From Nymphaea colorata (lineage: Eukaryota > Streptophyta > Magnoliopsida > Nymphaeales > Nymphaeaceae): a stretch of 64,000 bases of DNA. Location: positions 2,675,503 to 2,739,502 of the forward strand of contig NC_045143.1 of NCBI RefSeq assembly GCF_008831285.2. The letters run 5' to 3'. The notes under the pieces were generated by a model. It saw only the letters and a program-made list of their open reading frames with translations. It had not been told where the DNA came from and did not search any database. Below, in pieces: positions 48,691-61,559 of this stretch. Numbering within the stretch: position 1 is the first letter of the stretch; each line of letters begins with the position of its first letter. The position numbers and the translations under genes are program-made.

Positions 48691-50564
48691 CTCTCAACAT
48701 GTTTCCCGTGAATTTTTTCTTGCACGGATCTGTGTGATGGATGGGAAGGGGCCAGATCCCAAAACCATAGATTTCTTCTCTCTCAAGAACTGGAAATCCA
48801 TCATTTTGAGATCCGAAAATTCAACAAAAATGAATTTCTAACAATTTTGTTTTCACTAGACAACGTAGGACCAAAAAAATGTTTTTAAAAAAACCATTGT
48901 TGAAAATCAAGTTTAGTATGGTATTAAAGATTGTAAGAGATTTTTAATGAAAGGTCATAGGTTAAATGATTGATTATACAAGTTCCTATCTTTTTTAAGA
49001 TTAAACTGGAAGTTGCTAAGAGGCTAATTAGGATCCACCAGCCGATGGTTACAATTGACATATTTATTTGCTATTATTTTTTGAAATCCAGCCTTGGGTC
49101 TCAAATCGGAGGCTGGCCTATATGATTATGACAAACATGTGATTGATAATGTCAGCATGATAATCTTGGAATATCTGTTTTGAAAAGATAGGTTAATTTC
49201 AAGTTGCAATATTGTTCTTGAGAAATAACCTTTCTTGGAGTATATGTGTGTGCCTTTGTACGGGAACATATGCCATGAAATTATGTATGAATAGCTTGAG
49301 GCTGCAAGTAAGAAATGCAGTGGTGGGATTATTAAAGACAAATATATGATAAGAGGCAATTAGTGTAAAGGAATTGTAGAAAATACAGGTGGAAGCATGT
49401 AGGAAATAGCATGGGACAACCGATGCATTTAATGGAAGGCATGGTGGTTGGGGTACAAAGGGTTCTTCCATTGCAAGAAATTGCGAGGATATCTACCCAG
49501 TGGTAGAGCGGAGTATGAAGTACTTATTCTTCCTATTATTATAATAAATTTTCTAAGTTGTGATGAGGAGGCTCATGGGTTTCATCACTATAGCTGACTA
49601 ATTTATTTGTGAAAGGACGTTTAGCTGCTCTATTTTGTAGAGCCCCTAATCTCTAAAGAGTGAATCCACTAAAAGGGTTCTCGAGAAGAACAACAAAGGA
49701 AAAGGATGAAATTAATGATGTGAAAATACATGGGCAAAATGCTCATAACATCACTAAGCATGCTGCCTCTAAGAGCGTAATACAGCTGCTGGTCTGCTTA
49801 AATGGTGTTATGTTAACACCTTAGTAGTTTTAGTAGTTTGACTCCTGCAGTTGCTACTTCTCTGTGCTACCTAGAATGGTGATATGCATAGCATTCAAGT
49901 TAAGGAGTGTATTGTAAGACCACTCAAATCTCGAAGCAGCTCTGGACTCCACGGGCAGGGCAGCCTCTGATTTGGGTGGTGGGATTCCCTCCCATCCACC
50001 CAAACATATCTCTTTGATGAAACTATGCCAACTTAACTTATGGAGTTGCACAAGCCCATAATTTTCATAAAGATTTGGGATTGGATTTTAATACTGCAAA
50101 ATTAATTATCATGTATGATACCATCAGTGGCAGACTAAAAAAATACTTGAATGAGAGATACATGATACCACTATATAATATTTTTTTTTCTAATAAAAAC
50201 GTATTTACATATTTTAAAGATCACAAGGATGGATAGAAGTGAAGAGTCAAGGATGAATGTGCAAGGAACTGCATGAATTAAAAATAGCACAACTACGAAC
50301 CACGGAAGACGAAATACATGGGGGCTGATGTATGACACGTCACATTGAAAAAATGTTATTGTGATGGTTTAAAAATTACATGGAACAGCCACCACATCAA
50401 ACTTATGCTAGTGATTATTTATGCTTGTGGCTCGAGTCGCCCTTAATCAAAGTATCCTACATTCGATAGTGCAACAAATGCTCAGGCCGAACATTTAATG
50501 GGCTCCGCCCGATGAGTACCAAGCATGCAAAACTCTAGAAAACATATAATTGCATGCTGGGAGG

Positions 50565-50570
<6 letters not shown>

Positions 50571-50612
<42 letters not shown>
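50571..50612. repeat. (TA)n microsatellite
   Basis: 21 TA units. The equivalent place in the other segmental copy (about 54352-54381) also carries a shorter (TA)n run. Confidence 0.95.
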
Positions 50613-50615
<3 letters not shown>

Positions 50616-51264
50616 AAAAGGTGAACGTCGGATAATATAAAGATCTTGATTCAAAAAAATCTGACTCAGATAACTATGTGGAACCAGAATATGGCCCTGT
50701 TTCGTCGTTCCCAAGCAACATTACCAAGTTACCATTGGTTTAAGTAACCATATAAAAATAGGTTAGTTAGGCCCTTATATTGGCCCGGCGCATGGCTTCC
50801 ACTCTTAATTGTTGTTTATACTAGGCAAAAAAGCTTTCATTGTTTGAAAACTTTACTTTCTTAAGAAGGTTGCTGTTCGAATATGCTATAATCACGCATC
50901 CTTCACATTTAAGTGACCCCAAGTCTCTCAGATCCTCAGCTGTTAGAATATATTGTTTTGAAAATGACAGTGATTTTGCTATATGAATAGAAGACCGATG
51001 TCGTTCCCAGAGTCTTTTTAAGCCAAGGGATGACGACAGGGCTGCTGGTTCGGCCCCTATTTGGCTACTTCCCTGCAAATGCATTACCTCTATTCGACAA
51101 TGGAATACAATGGACCTCTTTTCTAAAATTAAGATTAAAAAAATCAGTTTACATTTCGTGAAAATATCTCATTCTCTCTTTGTCCCACTATTGCTTGGGA
51201 GTTAAGTTACAACCATGGCTTCAGACTACATATCCACGAAGGAACCATGGAAGAAACTAAGGGG

Positions 51265-51528
51265 TAGGGGTGGGCACCAGGCCAGGCCACCGGCAGGGGC
51301 CTGGTAGCAGGCCCAGATCGGCCCGACGGGGCTGGATCCAGTCCGATTACATTTAAAATATATTTTATTATTATTAATAGTATATTTTATTATTAAAAAT
51401 ATTTTTTATATTCAAAAAAGTTTATTTTATATTTTAAAAAATATTTTCATATAACCTGGGTCGGGCTGGTCCATACCAGAGGCCCAACTTTTCGATATCA
51501 GGCCGGGCCGGCCCCATGCCCACCCCTA
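51265..51528. mobile_element. hAT-like non-autonomous element with preserved empty site
   Basis: 264 bp. It begins TAGGGGTGGGCACC and ends TGCCCACCCCTA, with GC-rich subterminal GGCCGGGCC words and an AT-only core. The flanks CTAAGGGG and (CCTA)GGGG look like an approximate 8-bp target duplication. In the other segmental copy the uninterrupted site ACTTAGGGGACAAGG is present at 56381. Confidence 0.8.
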
Positions 51529-52213
51529 GGGGACAAGGAACTTGATTTAATTAGTGTAATATAAGAGTAGCTTAAGGTACCCTCTTTGAAACATCCATGT
51601 TGAAAATATACTCCATAAAGTATTATAGCCTATCTATAGATTAACCCACTGATCGCCCATGCTTTGATTCAGCCCGATGGCATAAGAGTACGTACTGTAC
51701 AAATGGTATAGTTTTTAGTTTAAAAAAAAAGTTAAAACAAAGGAAGCTTACGACATGCCTTACGACATTCTATAAGTTAAATGTTTTTCGTTTAATTTTT
51801 CATTTGAAAACATGCATTAAGACATTCATGCACACATTAAAAGTTTAGACCCACCTCAAATCTGATCTAATGGAACATCCTTGGCATTAGCTTAATACAA
51901 ACATGCATTAAGACATTCATGCCAGTATTTTCTTTAACCTAAAGTTGAGAAGGAGTATATCTCAAGTTGTTCTAACTTAACCCATGCATTATTAAATCAA
52001 ATGATAATTAGGTAAAAGATATGAGACTCTCAAGACCCTGCAACAGACGCTTATCAAAAGTGAACTTTTACTTCTCTTGTCTCTAGTGGCTGTCCTTGAC
52101 ATAACTAGACAATCAACCTTCTCTGTATTTGCATTAATACAGAATAATCAGAAACAAGATGCTTTGCTTTTTGAAAATGTCGCATGAACGGAGGTCACAT
52201 GATGTATAATACT

Positions 52214-52479
52214 TAAAGGTGGGCACCAGGCTGGGCTGCGGCGGGGGCCCGGTACAGGCTTGGTCTGGGCTCCAAAAACCTGGCCTGGGCCCCGCCTCGG
52301 CCTCGGTCCGCTCGACGGGGCCCGACCCGGGCCATTAATATTAAACAAAAAATATTATTAAAAAAAATAATTTATTATTATTATTAAATATATTTTATAT
52401 TTAAAAAAATTATTTTATAATTAAAAATTATTATTTTTAATTACAAAGGCCCAGCGAGCCAGCCGGACGCCCACCCCTA
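52214..52479. mobile_element. hAT-like non-autonomous element
   Basis: Starts TAAAGGTGGGCACC and ends GCCCACCCCTA, with the same GC-end and AT-core layout. Flanking octamers ATAATACT and ATAACACG agree at six of eight bases, consistent with an aged 8-bp target duplication. Confidence 0.7.
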
Positions 52480-52870
52480 ATAACACGTATGTTGGAACGA
52501 GGCTCTCTCTCTTTCTCACGATATCAAGAGAAAACAAAGAAGAAGAAGAAGATAACATAAAGAAGAAGAAAACATACAAGGATTTTTATATGGTTCGGAA
52601 ACCAAATTTCTCTTACCATTACCACATAGTGTTTTCACAACTCAGATTCGAGAATACAGGATATATCTGCCCCCTTCAAACATGAGAATTAGGGCAGCAA
52701 AACGGTAAAATTATAATAATGCCTTTACAGAGGGCGATAACAGGGAACAGTTGCATACTTTAACAAAAACTGAAGAGCACCGACCAGAAGAACTGCATTA
52801 CTCACTGCCATCAATATCTAACCAAGGATGCACAAACCTGGAGAGGGAGACCCTACCCTTCACAGCTCAG

Positions 52871-53068
52871 CTACTTGTTTCTGTAGATCATTCCGCAGCG
52901 GTAGAAGAAACCAACACCACCGAGCTCAGCTGCCCAAAGATTCAGGCCATAGTTCTTCGACTCCGCTGTGACCTCGCCCCCGCCATCCTATGCTTTTGGG
53001 GGTTTATATACTGTGATTACTTTCTCCGGTTCTTCTTCTTTCAGTGGAATTACTGCATGTCCTGATTG
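52871..53068 (-). pseudogene. HMA-domain protein, 3' exon fragment with internal stop
   Basis: On the minus strand it reads from KQSGHAVIPLKEEEPEKV through VYKPPKA, then TAG where gene B has Ser in KRSDG. It continues GGGEVTAESKNYGLNLW to the same YRNK-stop end as gene B. The HMA fold and the first two exons are absent. The 5' break coincides with the junction of the two segmental copies. It cannot encode a functional product. Confidence 0.85.
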
Positions 53069-54351
53069 CTTCCTCAACCACCGCATGTTTCCCGTTAATT
53101 GCATGGATATGTGAGCTGCCTGATCGATCAGAAGGATGTCTGATCCCATGAGGTTTTGTGTGCCTGAATGATTAATTATCAAAATATCCTTCATTCACAT
53201 TGAAAAAAAAAATGTTTTTTGTACAAGTAAAAATGAAAATAAAAAAATTTAAAAGATTGGAAATGCATGATTCTGAGATCCGAAAATTAAACAAAATGAA
53301 TTTCTAACAAAATTTTATTTTCACTAGACAACCGTATTTGACAGAGTACATAAAAATGTTTTTAAAAAACAATTGTTGGTGTGACACTTAGTTTAGTTGG
53401 GTACTAAATATTGTAAGGGATTTTTGATAAAAGATAGATTGTAACACCATACTTATATTTTCAGAGCTTAACCAAGTATTGAAGATTGTAAGAGTCCTTC
53501 TATTATAAAGGACATTGTTCCAATTTTTTTTTTAAGATTAAAATGAAAAGTTGCTAAGAGGCTAATTAAGATCCACTAGCCAATGGTAACACTTGGTATA
53601 TTTATTTATTATTATTTTTTTGAAATCCAGCCTCGGCTCTCAAATCTCAGGCTATCAAACACGGCCTATATGATTATATATGATTATGACAAGCATGTGA
53701 TTGATAATGTGGCGCTATGTTCCTCGAAATACAAACGTGATGGTCACGGAATATATGTTTTGAAAAGATACGTTAATTTCAAGTTGCAATATTGTTCTTG
53801 ACAAATAACCTTTCTTGCAGGATATCTGTGTGCCTTTGTGCGGGAATATATGTCATGAAATTTTATATGAATAGTATGAGGCTGCAAGTAAGAAATGAAA
53901 GGAATATGGAACCATGTCAACTTAACTTATGGAGTTGCACAAGCCCATGATTTTCATAAAGATTTGGGATTGGATTTTAATACTGCAAAGTTAATTATCA
54001 TGTATGATACCATCAGTGGCAGACTAAAAAATACTTGAAAGAGAGATACATGATACCACTATATAATATTTTTTTTCTAATAAAAACGTATTTACATATT
54101 TTAAAGATCACAAGGATGGATAGAAATGAAGAGTCAAGGATGAATGTGCAAGGAATTGCAGGAATTAAAAATAGCACAACTATGAATCAAGGAGGACTAA
54201 GTCTTGACTGTCTTTCCCCGAACAGTAGTGAACTGTGAGTGTGAAGGAAGGCCTTTCTGTGTGTCATTTTCCTTCTTAATTTGGCAGTCTCTTCTTTTGG
54301 CGGATGCCATTTATCAGTGGCAGAAATATACGGGGGGCCATGTGTGGCCCA

Positions 54352-54385
<34 letters not shown>

Positions 54386-54549
54386 CTTCGGATAAAATAA
54401 AGATCGAGATTCATAAAAATCTGACTGAAATAACTATGTGTACCCATTTTCGTCGTTCCCAAGCAACCTGACCTTTGGTTTAAGTGACCATATAAAAATA
54501 GATTAGGTAGTCCTTTATATTGCCCCGGCGCGTGGCTATCACTCTTGCT

Positions 54550-55965
54550 TGTTCTTATATTTGAGTTGTCCATATTTAACCAGGCAGCCCACCCAACGGT
54601 CAGTTGAAGAAGCAGCATCTTGTCATTGCAAGTCATGACAGTCGATTCGGAGTTGTGTTCGGATGAAGCCACCCCGAATGTCCTGGACCCGGTTAGGAGT
54701 GGAGTTAGATTTTTTTTTTTAATTTTTTAAAATTTATATATAATTAAAAAAAAATTGAAGTGAAGCTAAGGCGGCCCATGGAGTGATGATCCATGATGGA
54801 TTCAACCCAATGAGCGAAAAACCCTGGCTGTTCTGTTTCTTGGTTTTTCTTTTTAAGCAAGTTCAAATTTGAAATGAAGGCTCGGGAATTAGCTTAAGAT
54901 AATTGGGTGCAATTGAAAAGACTGATCACAAGATCACACGGCCATCGGAACAGGAGAATGAGGGCGACGTTTCACCTTTTCCGTGTACCTCAAGAAACGG
55001 ATTGGAGAAGAGATGCGTGCAGGAGAAGCAACTTAATCACAAACTTTCTTGACCTTGAAATTTTAGGTCTTCGGTTCAATGTTATTAAAATAAAGGTCAA
55101 GAACCCAATCGTGGGCGAGGCTGGCTATTTGCAGTTGTAAATTGGAAAGTAAATGGTAAAATATGTAAAAATTAATTACAACAAAAAAATTCTAAGATAT
55201 GTTTACCGTGCAAGCACCACCACTGAGTTGGCCCAATCATTTTGCCGTGGATTCTAGACGAATATGCCGATTCAGATGTATTAATTGGACTGATTCTGAT
55301 ATTACTGTTTTGGTTTATCAAATTAGAGATTTAATTAACTTAGTGAGGAATGGATCGTTGGTTGGTACATCTGCAAATATATGCTAATAAGGGTGGGCAC
55401 TACCGGCCCGGGTTTGGGCTCGAAAAACCCGGCCTGTGCTCGATGGGCGGGCTCGGATCAGTCCGATCAGGGTTTGATCCAGTTCGATAACTTAAAAAAA
55501 TATTTTTTATTAATAATATATATTTTTTATTAAAAATATATTTTACATTAAAAATTATTTTATATTAAAAAAATTATTATAACTGAGTTGGGGCTGGGCC
55601 GAGCTGAGCCCCAGGCCGGGTTTCTGATATTGGGCCCGAGCCCGAGCTGGGCCCAAGCCCGAGCTGGGCCCAAGTTTCAGAACATCGTCCCACCCCTACA
55701 TGCAAATATCTTTTCCATGGTTTTGACATCTCGGTCTTTTAGGTCGTAGAAAATCCACAAGTTATCTTGGTTGTTCTAAAGCACTCTGACTAATTGATCT
55801 TGTTTGGCCAAAAGGTGATCAAATGTTGAAGATATAAATGGATCAAATGAAAAAAAAATACTAAAATTAAGGATTGCGAGAAACAAAAGAAACCAAATTC
55901 ACCATTTCATGAGGAGGAGTGTGATCTCTTCTCCTTTCTCACATCCAAGTAAAAAAAAAAAAATC
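54550..55965. other. Extra block specific to copy 2, no gene recognised
   Basis: Absent between the paired blocks of copy 1 (about 50800). It holds a hAT-like element at 55388-55698 and short ORFs at 54907-55140 and 55199-55387 without recognisable similarity. Confidence 0.6.
55388..55698. mobile_element. hAT-like non-autonomous element
   Basis: Starts TAAGGGTGGGCAC and ends CCCACCCCTA. The ends are rich in GGCCCGGG/CCCGAGC words and the core is AT-only. Flanking octamers TATGCTAA and CATGCAAA agree at six of eight bases. Confidence 0.7.
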
Positions 55966-57225
55966 ATTGTTGTTTATACTAGGCAAAAAAGCTTTCATTG
56001 TTTGAAAATTTTGCTTTCTTAAGAAGGTTACTGTTCAAATATGATCTAATCGCGCATCCTTCACATTTAAGTCACCCCAAGTCTCTCATATCCTCAGCAG
56101 TTACAATATATTCTTCTGAAAAAGACAGTGATTTCGCTATATGAAAAAAGGCTGAAGTCGTTCGCAGAGTCTTTTTAAGCCAAAGGGATGACGACAGGGC
56201 TGCCGGTTAGGCCTCTGCTTGCAGCTTCCCTGCAAAAGCATGGCCTCTATTCGACAAAGGAATACGATAGACCTATGTTTGAAAATTAGATTAAAAAAAC
56301 TTAGCCTACATTTCGTTGAAACCTCTCTTTCCCTCTTTGTCCCACTATTGCTTGGGAGTTAAGCTACAACCATGGAAGAAACTTAGGGGACAAGGAAAGT
56401 GATTTAATTACAGTAATATAAGAGCAGTTTAAGGTACCCTCTTTGAAACATCCATGTTGCAAATATACTCAATAAAGTATTATAGCCTATCTATAGATTA
56501 GCCCACTCATGGCCCATGGCATAAGAGTACGTGCTGTACAAATGATCCAGTTTTTAGTTAAAAAGAAGTTAAACAAAGGAAGCTTACGACATTCTTATCA
56601 GTTAAATGTCTTTCGTTTAAATTTTTCATTTGAAAACATGCATTAGGACATCCATCCACGCATTATAAGTTTAGACCTACCTCAAATCTGATCTAATGGA
56701 ACATCCTTGGCATTAGCTCACTCTTCCCCTATTCTCTATCTGATCTTAAGCCAGTATTTTCTTTAACGTAAAGTTGAGAAGGAGTATTTCTTAAGTTGTT
56801 CTAACTTAACCCATGCATTATTAAATCAAATGATAATTAGGTAAAAGATATGAGACTCTCAAGATCCTGCACCAGACTCTTATCAGATAAAAGTGAACTT
56901 TTACTTCACTTGTTTTTAGTGGCTGTCCTTGGACATAACTAGACAATCAACCTTCTCTAGAAAAACTCAGAATCAAGAATACAAGAGATAGCTGCCACCT
57001 TCAAACATGAGAATTAGGGCAGCAAAACGGAAAATTTATAATAAGCCTTTACAGAGGACGATAACAAGGAACCCTTCGATACTTCAACAAAAACTGAACA
57101 GCACCAACCAGAAGAACTGCATGACTCCCTTAATTATTAACACCACAAGAAACACATCGCCGCCTTCAATATCTAACCAAGAATGCATAAACCTGGAGAG
57201 GGAGGCGCTACCCTTCACAGTTCAG

Positions 57226-57980
57226 CTACTTGTTTCTGTAGATCTTTCTCCAGCGGTAGAAGAAGCCAACACCACCAAGCCCAGCTGCCCAAAGATTCAG
57301 GCCATACTTCTTCGACTCCGCGGCGACCTCGCCCCTGCCATCCGATCGTTTTGGGGGTTTATATACTGTGATTGCTTTCTCCGGTTCTTCTTCTTTCAGT
57401 GGAACTACTGCATGTCCTGATTGCTTCTTTTTCTTCTTATTATCTTCTTTGTTGTCGCGATCGTGTTCATCACCCCCGGCGGACAAGTTCTTCGCAGGGA
57501 ATGACCCGTCCCTCGTCAGGATTCGGGCTTTCTTTTTCACTTTCTGAACTTGACGGAGGAGGACGCCGGGATCTACGTTTCCCGTCACCACCACCTTCCT
57601 CATTTCTGGGTACAAATCCAAGGATTCAACACCTGCAATATACAAGTTTATCAATTTGAACGCAACGTCATTCCTCAATCCGATGACATGCTTAATTAGT
57701 ATAGTATACGAATCTGCCCGGCCGTCCATTTCAATGCAAGAAACAAGATGGGTGCTATCTTTTATTATCATCAACGTCCTTCAAGTACTTTTCCACGTCT
57801 TTCGGGCATTGGCCACAGCAGCCGATGTTAGCTTCAATCTCGCACTTCTATGACAAGTTAGAAGAAGAAAATGGTACATGTGAATTGCAGTATACAGGCA
57901 TAGTAGAAGAACCAACAGAGGAAACTAGCTACCCGGAGATGAAGGAGAAGAACAGGGGAGGAGGGGCGGAAGCACACCAT
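57226..57980 (-). pseudogene. HMA-domain protein B, probable splice-donor loss
   Basis: By homology with genes A and C the exons are: ATG at 57980-57978 (ATG|GTGTGC, tentative), 57847-57769 and 57632-57226. The second exon encodes KCEIEANIGCCGQCPKDVEK with CxxC intact. The last encodes GVESLDLYPEMRKVVVTG, a Lys-rich linker, then PLKEEEPEKAITVYKPPKR and an end YRNK. If spliced it would give 162 aa. However, the base after 57769 reads AT where genes A and C have the GT donor. The nearest GT (seven bases earlier) would shift the frame. The last exon has no stop, so the damage may be recent or an alternative splice may be used. No CaaX box is present. Confidence 0.65.
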
Positions 57981-59124
57981 TTTTCAATAAGAAGACGCAG
58001 AACGAGGTATGACAGATCGATGCCTGAAACGGTGGGAATTTCTCCCCGACTATCTTCGCCCAAGGAATGTCGACTTGTTGAAGGACAATAGAGAGGGATT
58101 TAGTGTTGTCCTGTTACAGCAGGGAACAATTTGCTTTTAAAGGAGAACATGAATTTCCATGGGATTTCACTGAAATTGGCGCTAACTTTACTTAGTTTGT
58201 ATGATCCTCCGGAGAGAGGACTCATGAAATCTTCAGAGATTTTGGAAAGAACGACGTGTATTTCTTAGAGAATTTCGAAGAAAGTCGCGTATTTCTTGGA
58301 GGGTTGCTCTCACTCTCACTCCCACACACTCACACCCACAGAAGGAAGAATCCACACTGTATCTTAATGTCGTTTCTGCACTTCGACTAAGAACACGGCG
58401 ACCCCGCTTTTCCTTAAATCAATTTCCTTTATAGGAAAAAAAAATTAACAGTATTCAAAAACTTGAGTCTAATCGCATGCAATTCGGAATCGATTACGAA
58501 AACCAAAATGAACATTTATAGATTCAATCTAGATATGATCCCCTGCTGGTTAAAGCCTAATTTTCGAAAAGCTTGGTGCCTTTTAAACTTTCAGATCGTC
58601 CTTTGAAAAGAGCTGCTAATTCTTATAAAAAGAAGGTTTTAACTGTTTTTCTTGTTAATCCGACTGCAGAGTCTTTAACAGGGGCCAAGAAAAAATGATA
58701 AATGGGCTGGTTACTGGTTAGGCCCCAGTTCGGCTTCCACGAAATTGGAATATGTTTGACTCATTTCTAAAAGAAAGATAAAAAAATTAGCATCCACATA
58801 TTGAAAAGTCATCCATCCCTCTTCCTCCCGCCTATTCCATTTTTGGGAGTTAAAAGCTATAAAACCAGAGCCTGCCGCGTCCGGGTACTCAAGAAGTTTC
58901 CTAGTAACAGAGTCGGCCTAATATTATATATAATTATATTTATTTTTTTTTTTTTCTAGCCACAGGCTGGCCTAATAAACTTTCGCGCCCAGTTTGACTC
59001 GGCCATTATACTTATTGTATGTATATATTTTTTTGTTATAAATATCATGTTTATATATTAAATTTTTATAATATATGATCTTTTATAAAAATTTTATAAA
59101 AATCAAGCTGGGTCGAGCCAGAAG
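57981..59124. other. Intergenic, first copy of a repeated block
   Basis: 58290-58960 matches 61560-62340 in order, including GATCCCC(T/A)GCTGGTTAAAGC and TTTGAAAAGAGCTGCTAATT. No gene is recognised. The ORF at 57825-58091 partly overlaps HMA gene B on the other strand. Confidence 0.55.
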
Positions 59125-59300
59125 TAGAGGTGGGCGCCGGGCTGGGCCATCGGCAGGGGCCCGATGGGCTGGCCGACCTGACCCGGTTTGTTAATATTTA
59201 AATTTTTTATTATTAATAAAATATATTTTATTATTTTTTATTTTATAATTAAAAAACATTTTTTAATTATAACCGAGCCAAACCCGAGCCCAAAAATTTT
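59125..59300. mobile_element. Truncated hAT-like element
   Basis: Starts TAGAGGTGGGCGCCGG with GC-rich words and an AT-only core, as in the other copies. The right end lacks the CCCACCCCTA terminus, so it is probably truncated. Confidence 0.5.
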
Positions 59301-60679
59301 CAGAAATTTCGGTGAAAACTTCACATAGTTGCTTGGTCGGTGCTATGCTTGACTGTTGTACCATTATCTACCTTGTATATCTTTTCTTGTATACTGTCAT
59401 TCGATCTAAGCCTACCATAAGAAACGGTCCAACTCCAAAGCCTGCTTCTCAGTTCAAATGCCCAAAAGAAGATCTATTTGTTTCTTCTGTAGGATGGCTA
59501 CAATTTGCTTGTTTTTGTTCATTTGGTGCCTTCTGTTTTGATGTTATTTTGAAAGAGCAAGGTGGAAAGGTTGGTTGATGCCAAAGGCTCAAGTAAGCCT
59601 CTCGTTTGCCCATCTTGCATTACGGCCACAACAGGAAAATGCTTTTCAAAAGCAAGAACATAAAACATATGAATGGTTAAGGCAATAACTATGCATGTGG
59701 TGTATGTGCTTTGCACATTGCTTGTTTTTGGGTCTTGATTTACTGTTTTACTATTTTGCCGAGTCAATGTGGCTTGATTTACTATTTTGCTAGATATTTC
59801 TGCTCATATTCAAGTCTTTGTGGTTTTCGGTTTTTGTATCAAAACCATGAAGGTATCCAGCTGGTGCTTGTATTGATTTATTTTACTTTTTTCATTCTTC
59901 ACTCATCAACTTCTATGAGAGATGTGCTTGAAAGTTTAATATGATAAAAATATGCTTTATTCTCCATCGAAAGCTAGCATATAAAACGACTTTCAGTTGG
60001 TCTTTTCTTTTATTGTCATCTTAGAATTTCAGGTCAATTATTTTGGTCTAAGACAAACCTTGTGTTTTTATGAACAGGTCTAAGACTGGTTAAGCTCTTT
60101 GTAAACAAGAAAAACCTGGGTTTCAGGTTCTAGACTCAATTGTATTGTCTCTAGACAATCTTAAACTAAGATGTCACGCAAGGCTTGGTAGCTTAGTATG
60201 GAGATCACTTTCATAATTCACAAATGCATCTTGAAATAGAAAAGATGCATTGAAAATTTGCTGTTTGTGGAATGCGGAAATGAATTTTGTGTCTTAACAA
60301 GTTGCATAAGCTAATGCAGAGCAGGCCAGCGAAAACTAGGTATTGGTATTGTGAACGCCCTATGATAGTAACCATCTTAATTTGATGTCGTTAGCATGAT
60401 ATTATCTTTCAAGAAGTTATATAGTATATTATATGGTGTTTCTTGCTTGTATAGGTTGAAAATAGAGAACTTTGATATCATGGTGATGGCTTGAATCCCA
60501 GCTTTCACTGATCCTTACTGTCAAAGGAATCAACCATAGAACGTACAGTAGTGCACATGATAACGTTGAGGGTGAATACCTTCAGTTACATGTTTTCAAT
60601 GTTGATGGATGGCAAATTTCTTGTAGTGCTTGGAGCACAATGCCTCAATTTCTACATGAAAAACTTGATCAATGGAATC
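59301..60679. other. Intergenic, nothing recognised
   Basis: The first 40 bases (AGAAATTTCGGTGAAAACTT) match about 61678, part of the duplicated block. The ORFs here (59312-59578, 59711-59944) are without recognisable similarity. Confidence 0.45.
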
Positions 60680-60900
60680 ATCCCATCTAAATAAGATCCC
60701 CAACAGGTTAAAGTTTTTCTCCGTTGTAAAACGTGGTGCTCTTTTAACTTGAAGATTGTTCTTCGAAAGAAGCTGCTCATATTATTGTGATACATTCTTT
60801 TTCATAAGACTGCAGAGTTTTATCTAGAGTAAAGTGATAATGATGAGGTTTATCTCGAGTAAAGTGATAATGATGAGGTTACTGGTCAGTGACAGAATAA
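60680..60900. repeat. Diverged third copy of the 58.5/61.8-kb block, with a 30-bp tandem repeat
   Basis: It shares, in order, GATCCCCAACAGGTTAAAG, GTGGTGCTCTTTTAACTT and the AGACTGCAGAGT part with 58540-58670 and 61898-62042. Two 30-bp units at 60821-60850 and 60851-60880 differ at one base. Confidence 0.65.
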
Positions 60901-60946
60901 AAAAAATTGGTTGGAAGAACACTCGTTTAAAAATTTTCATATCTGT

Positions 60947-61047
<101 letters not shown>

Positions 61048-61211
61048 GATAAATGTAGTCTAAAGATGCCCATTTTAAAATAATGAAATTTTAAGAAACC
61101 GGTGTGCAGTACTGTGAGTGGCATAACTTGAATTTGGGGTGTGTTATGTCGTCCATCGTTAGCTGGACTAGTGGCTGGCTACGTTTCTATAGTGGGGTCC
61201 TACGTGCAAAT

Positions 61212-61329
61212 TGAAGGATGTGGTGATCGGGTCACCTTGTATTCATGTAGCTCTGGTCCCCTGAAGGCAAATGAAAGGAGAGGACCAGAGCTACATGAAT
61301 ACAAGGTGACCCGATCACCATATCCTTCA
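61212..61329. repeat. Near-perfect 48-bp-stem hairpin
   Basis: 61212-61259 and 61282-61329 are reverse complements with one mismatch, around a 22-base loop. The stem core reads GGTGATCGGGTCACCTTGTA. The structure is of the size of a young MIRNA-like precursor or a foldback mini-element. No promoter is identified. Confidence 0.85.
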
Positions 61330-61559
61330 GTTTCTTGCCGGAGAGTATGACCGATCCTCAAACTCACCGGGATAATGATACGTTTAATGGTCAGGCCCCC
61401 ATCTTAACAAAAGCATGGTGATATCCAGAAATTGGTATAGGTTAGTTGTGTCATGAAGGTTAGATTTAAAAACTTAGCCGGCAGTTGAAAATTTCTCCGT
61501 CCCACTCTGCATTCCGCTAAATGCACATGAACCTTCAGAGGATTTGCAAGGAATTTCCG

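Larger units (their letters stand above)
48690..53068. repeat. Tandem segmental duplication, copy 1
   Basis: Ordered blocks match copy 2 (53084-57420): 48800-49310 with 53250-53890; 50020-50290 with 53915-54180; 50600-50790 with 54385-54545; 50812-51264 with 55973-56385; 51529-52115 with 56386-56955; 52640-53068 with 56955-57428. Copy 1 has extra sequence at about 49315-50015 and 52120-52640 and a hAT-like element at 51265-51528. Its right end is the 3' part of an HMA exon. Confidence 0.85.
53084..57420. repeat. Tandem segmental duplication, copy 2
   Basis: It follows copy 1 with only about 15 bases between. It has a 1.4-kb block (about 54550-55965) not in copy 1, including a hAT-like element. 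It lacks the hAT-like elements of copy 1. Its right part continues into the longer HMA gene B, so copy 2 contains the original locus end. Confidence 0.85.

Noticed and set aside
49480-49530. tRNA-like phrase CCAGTGGTAGAGCGG
   Set aside because: No acceptor stem, anticodon arm or T-loop could be drawn around it.
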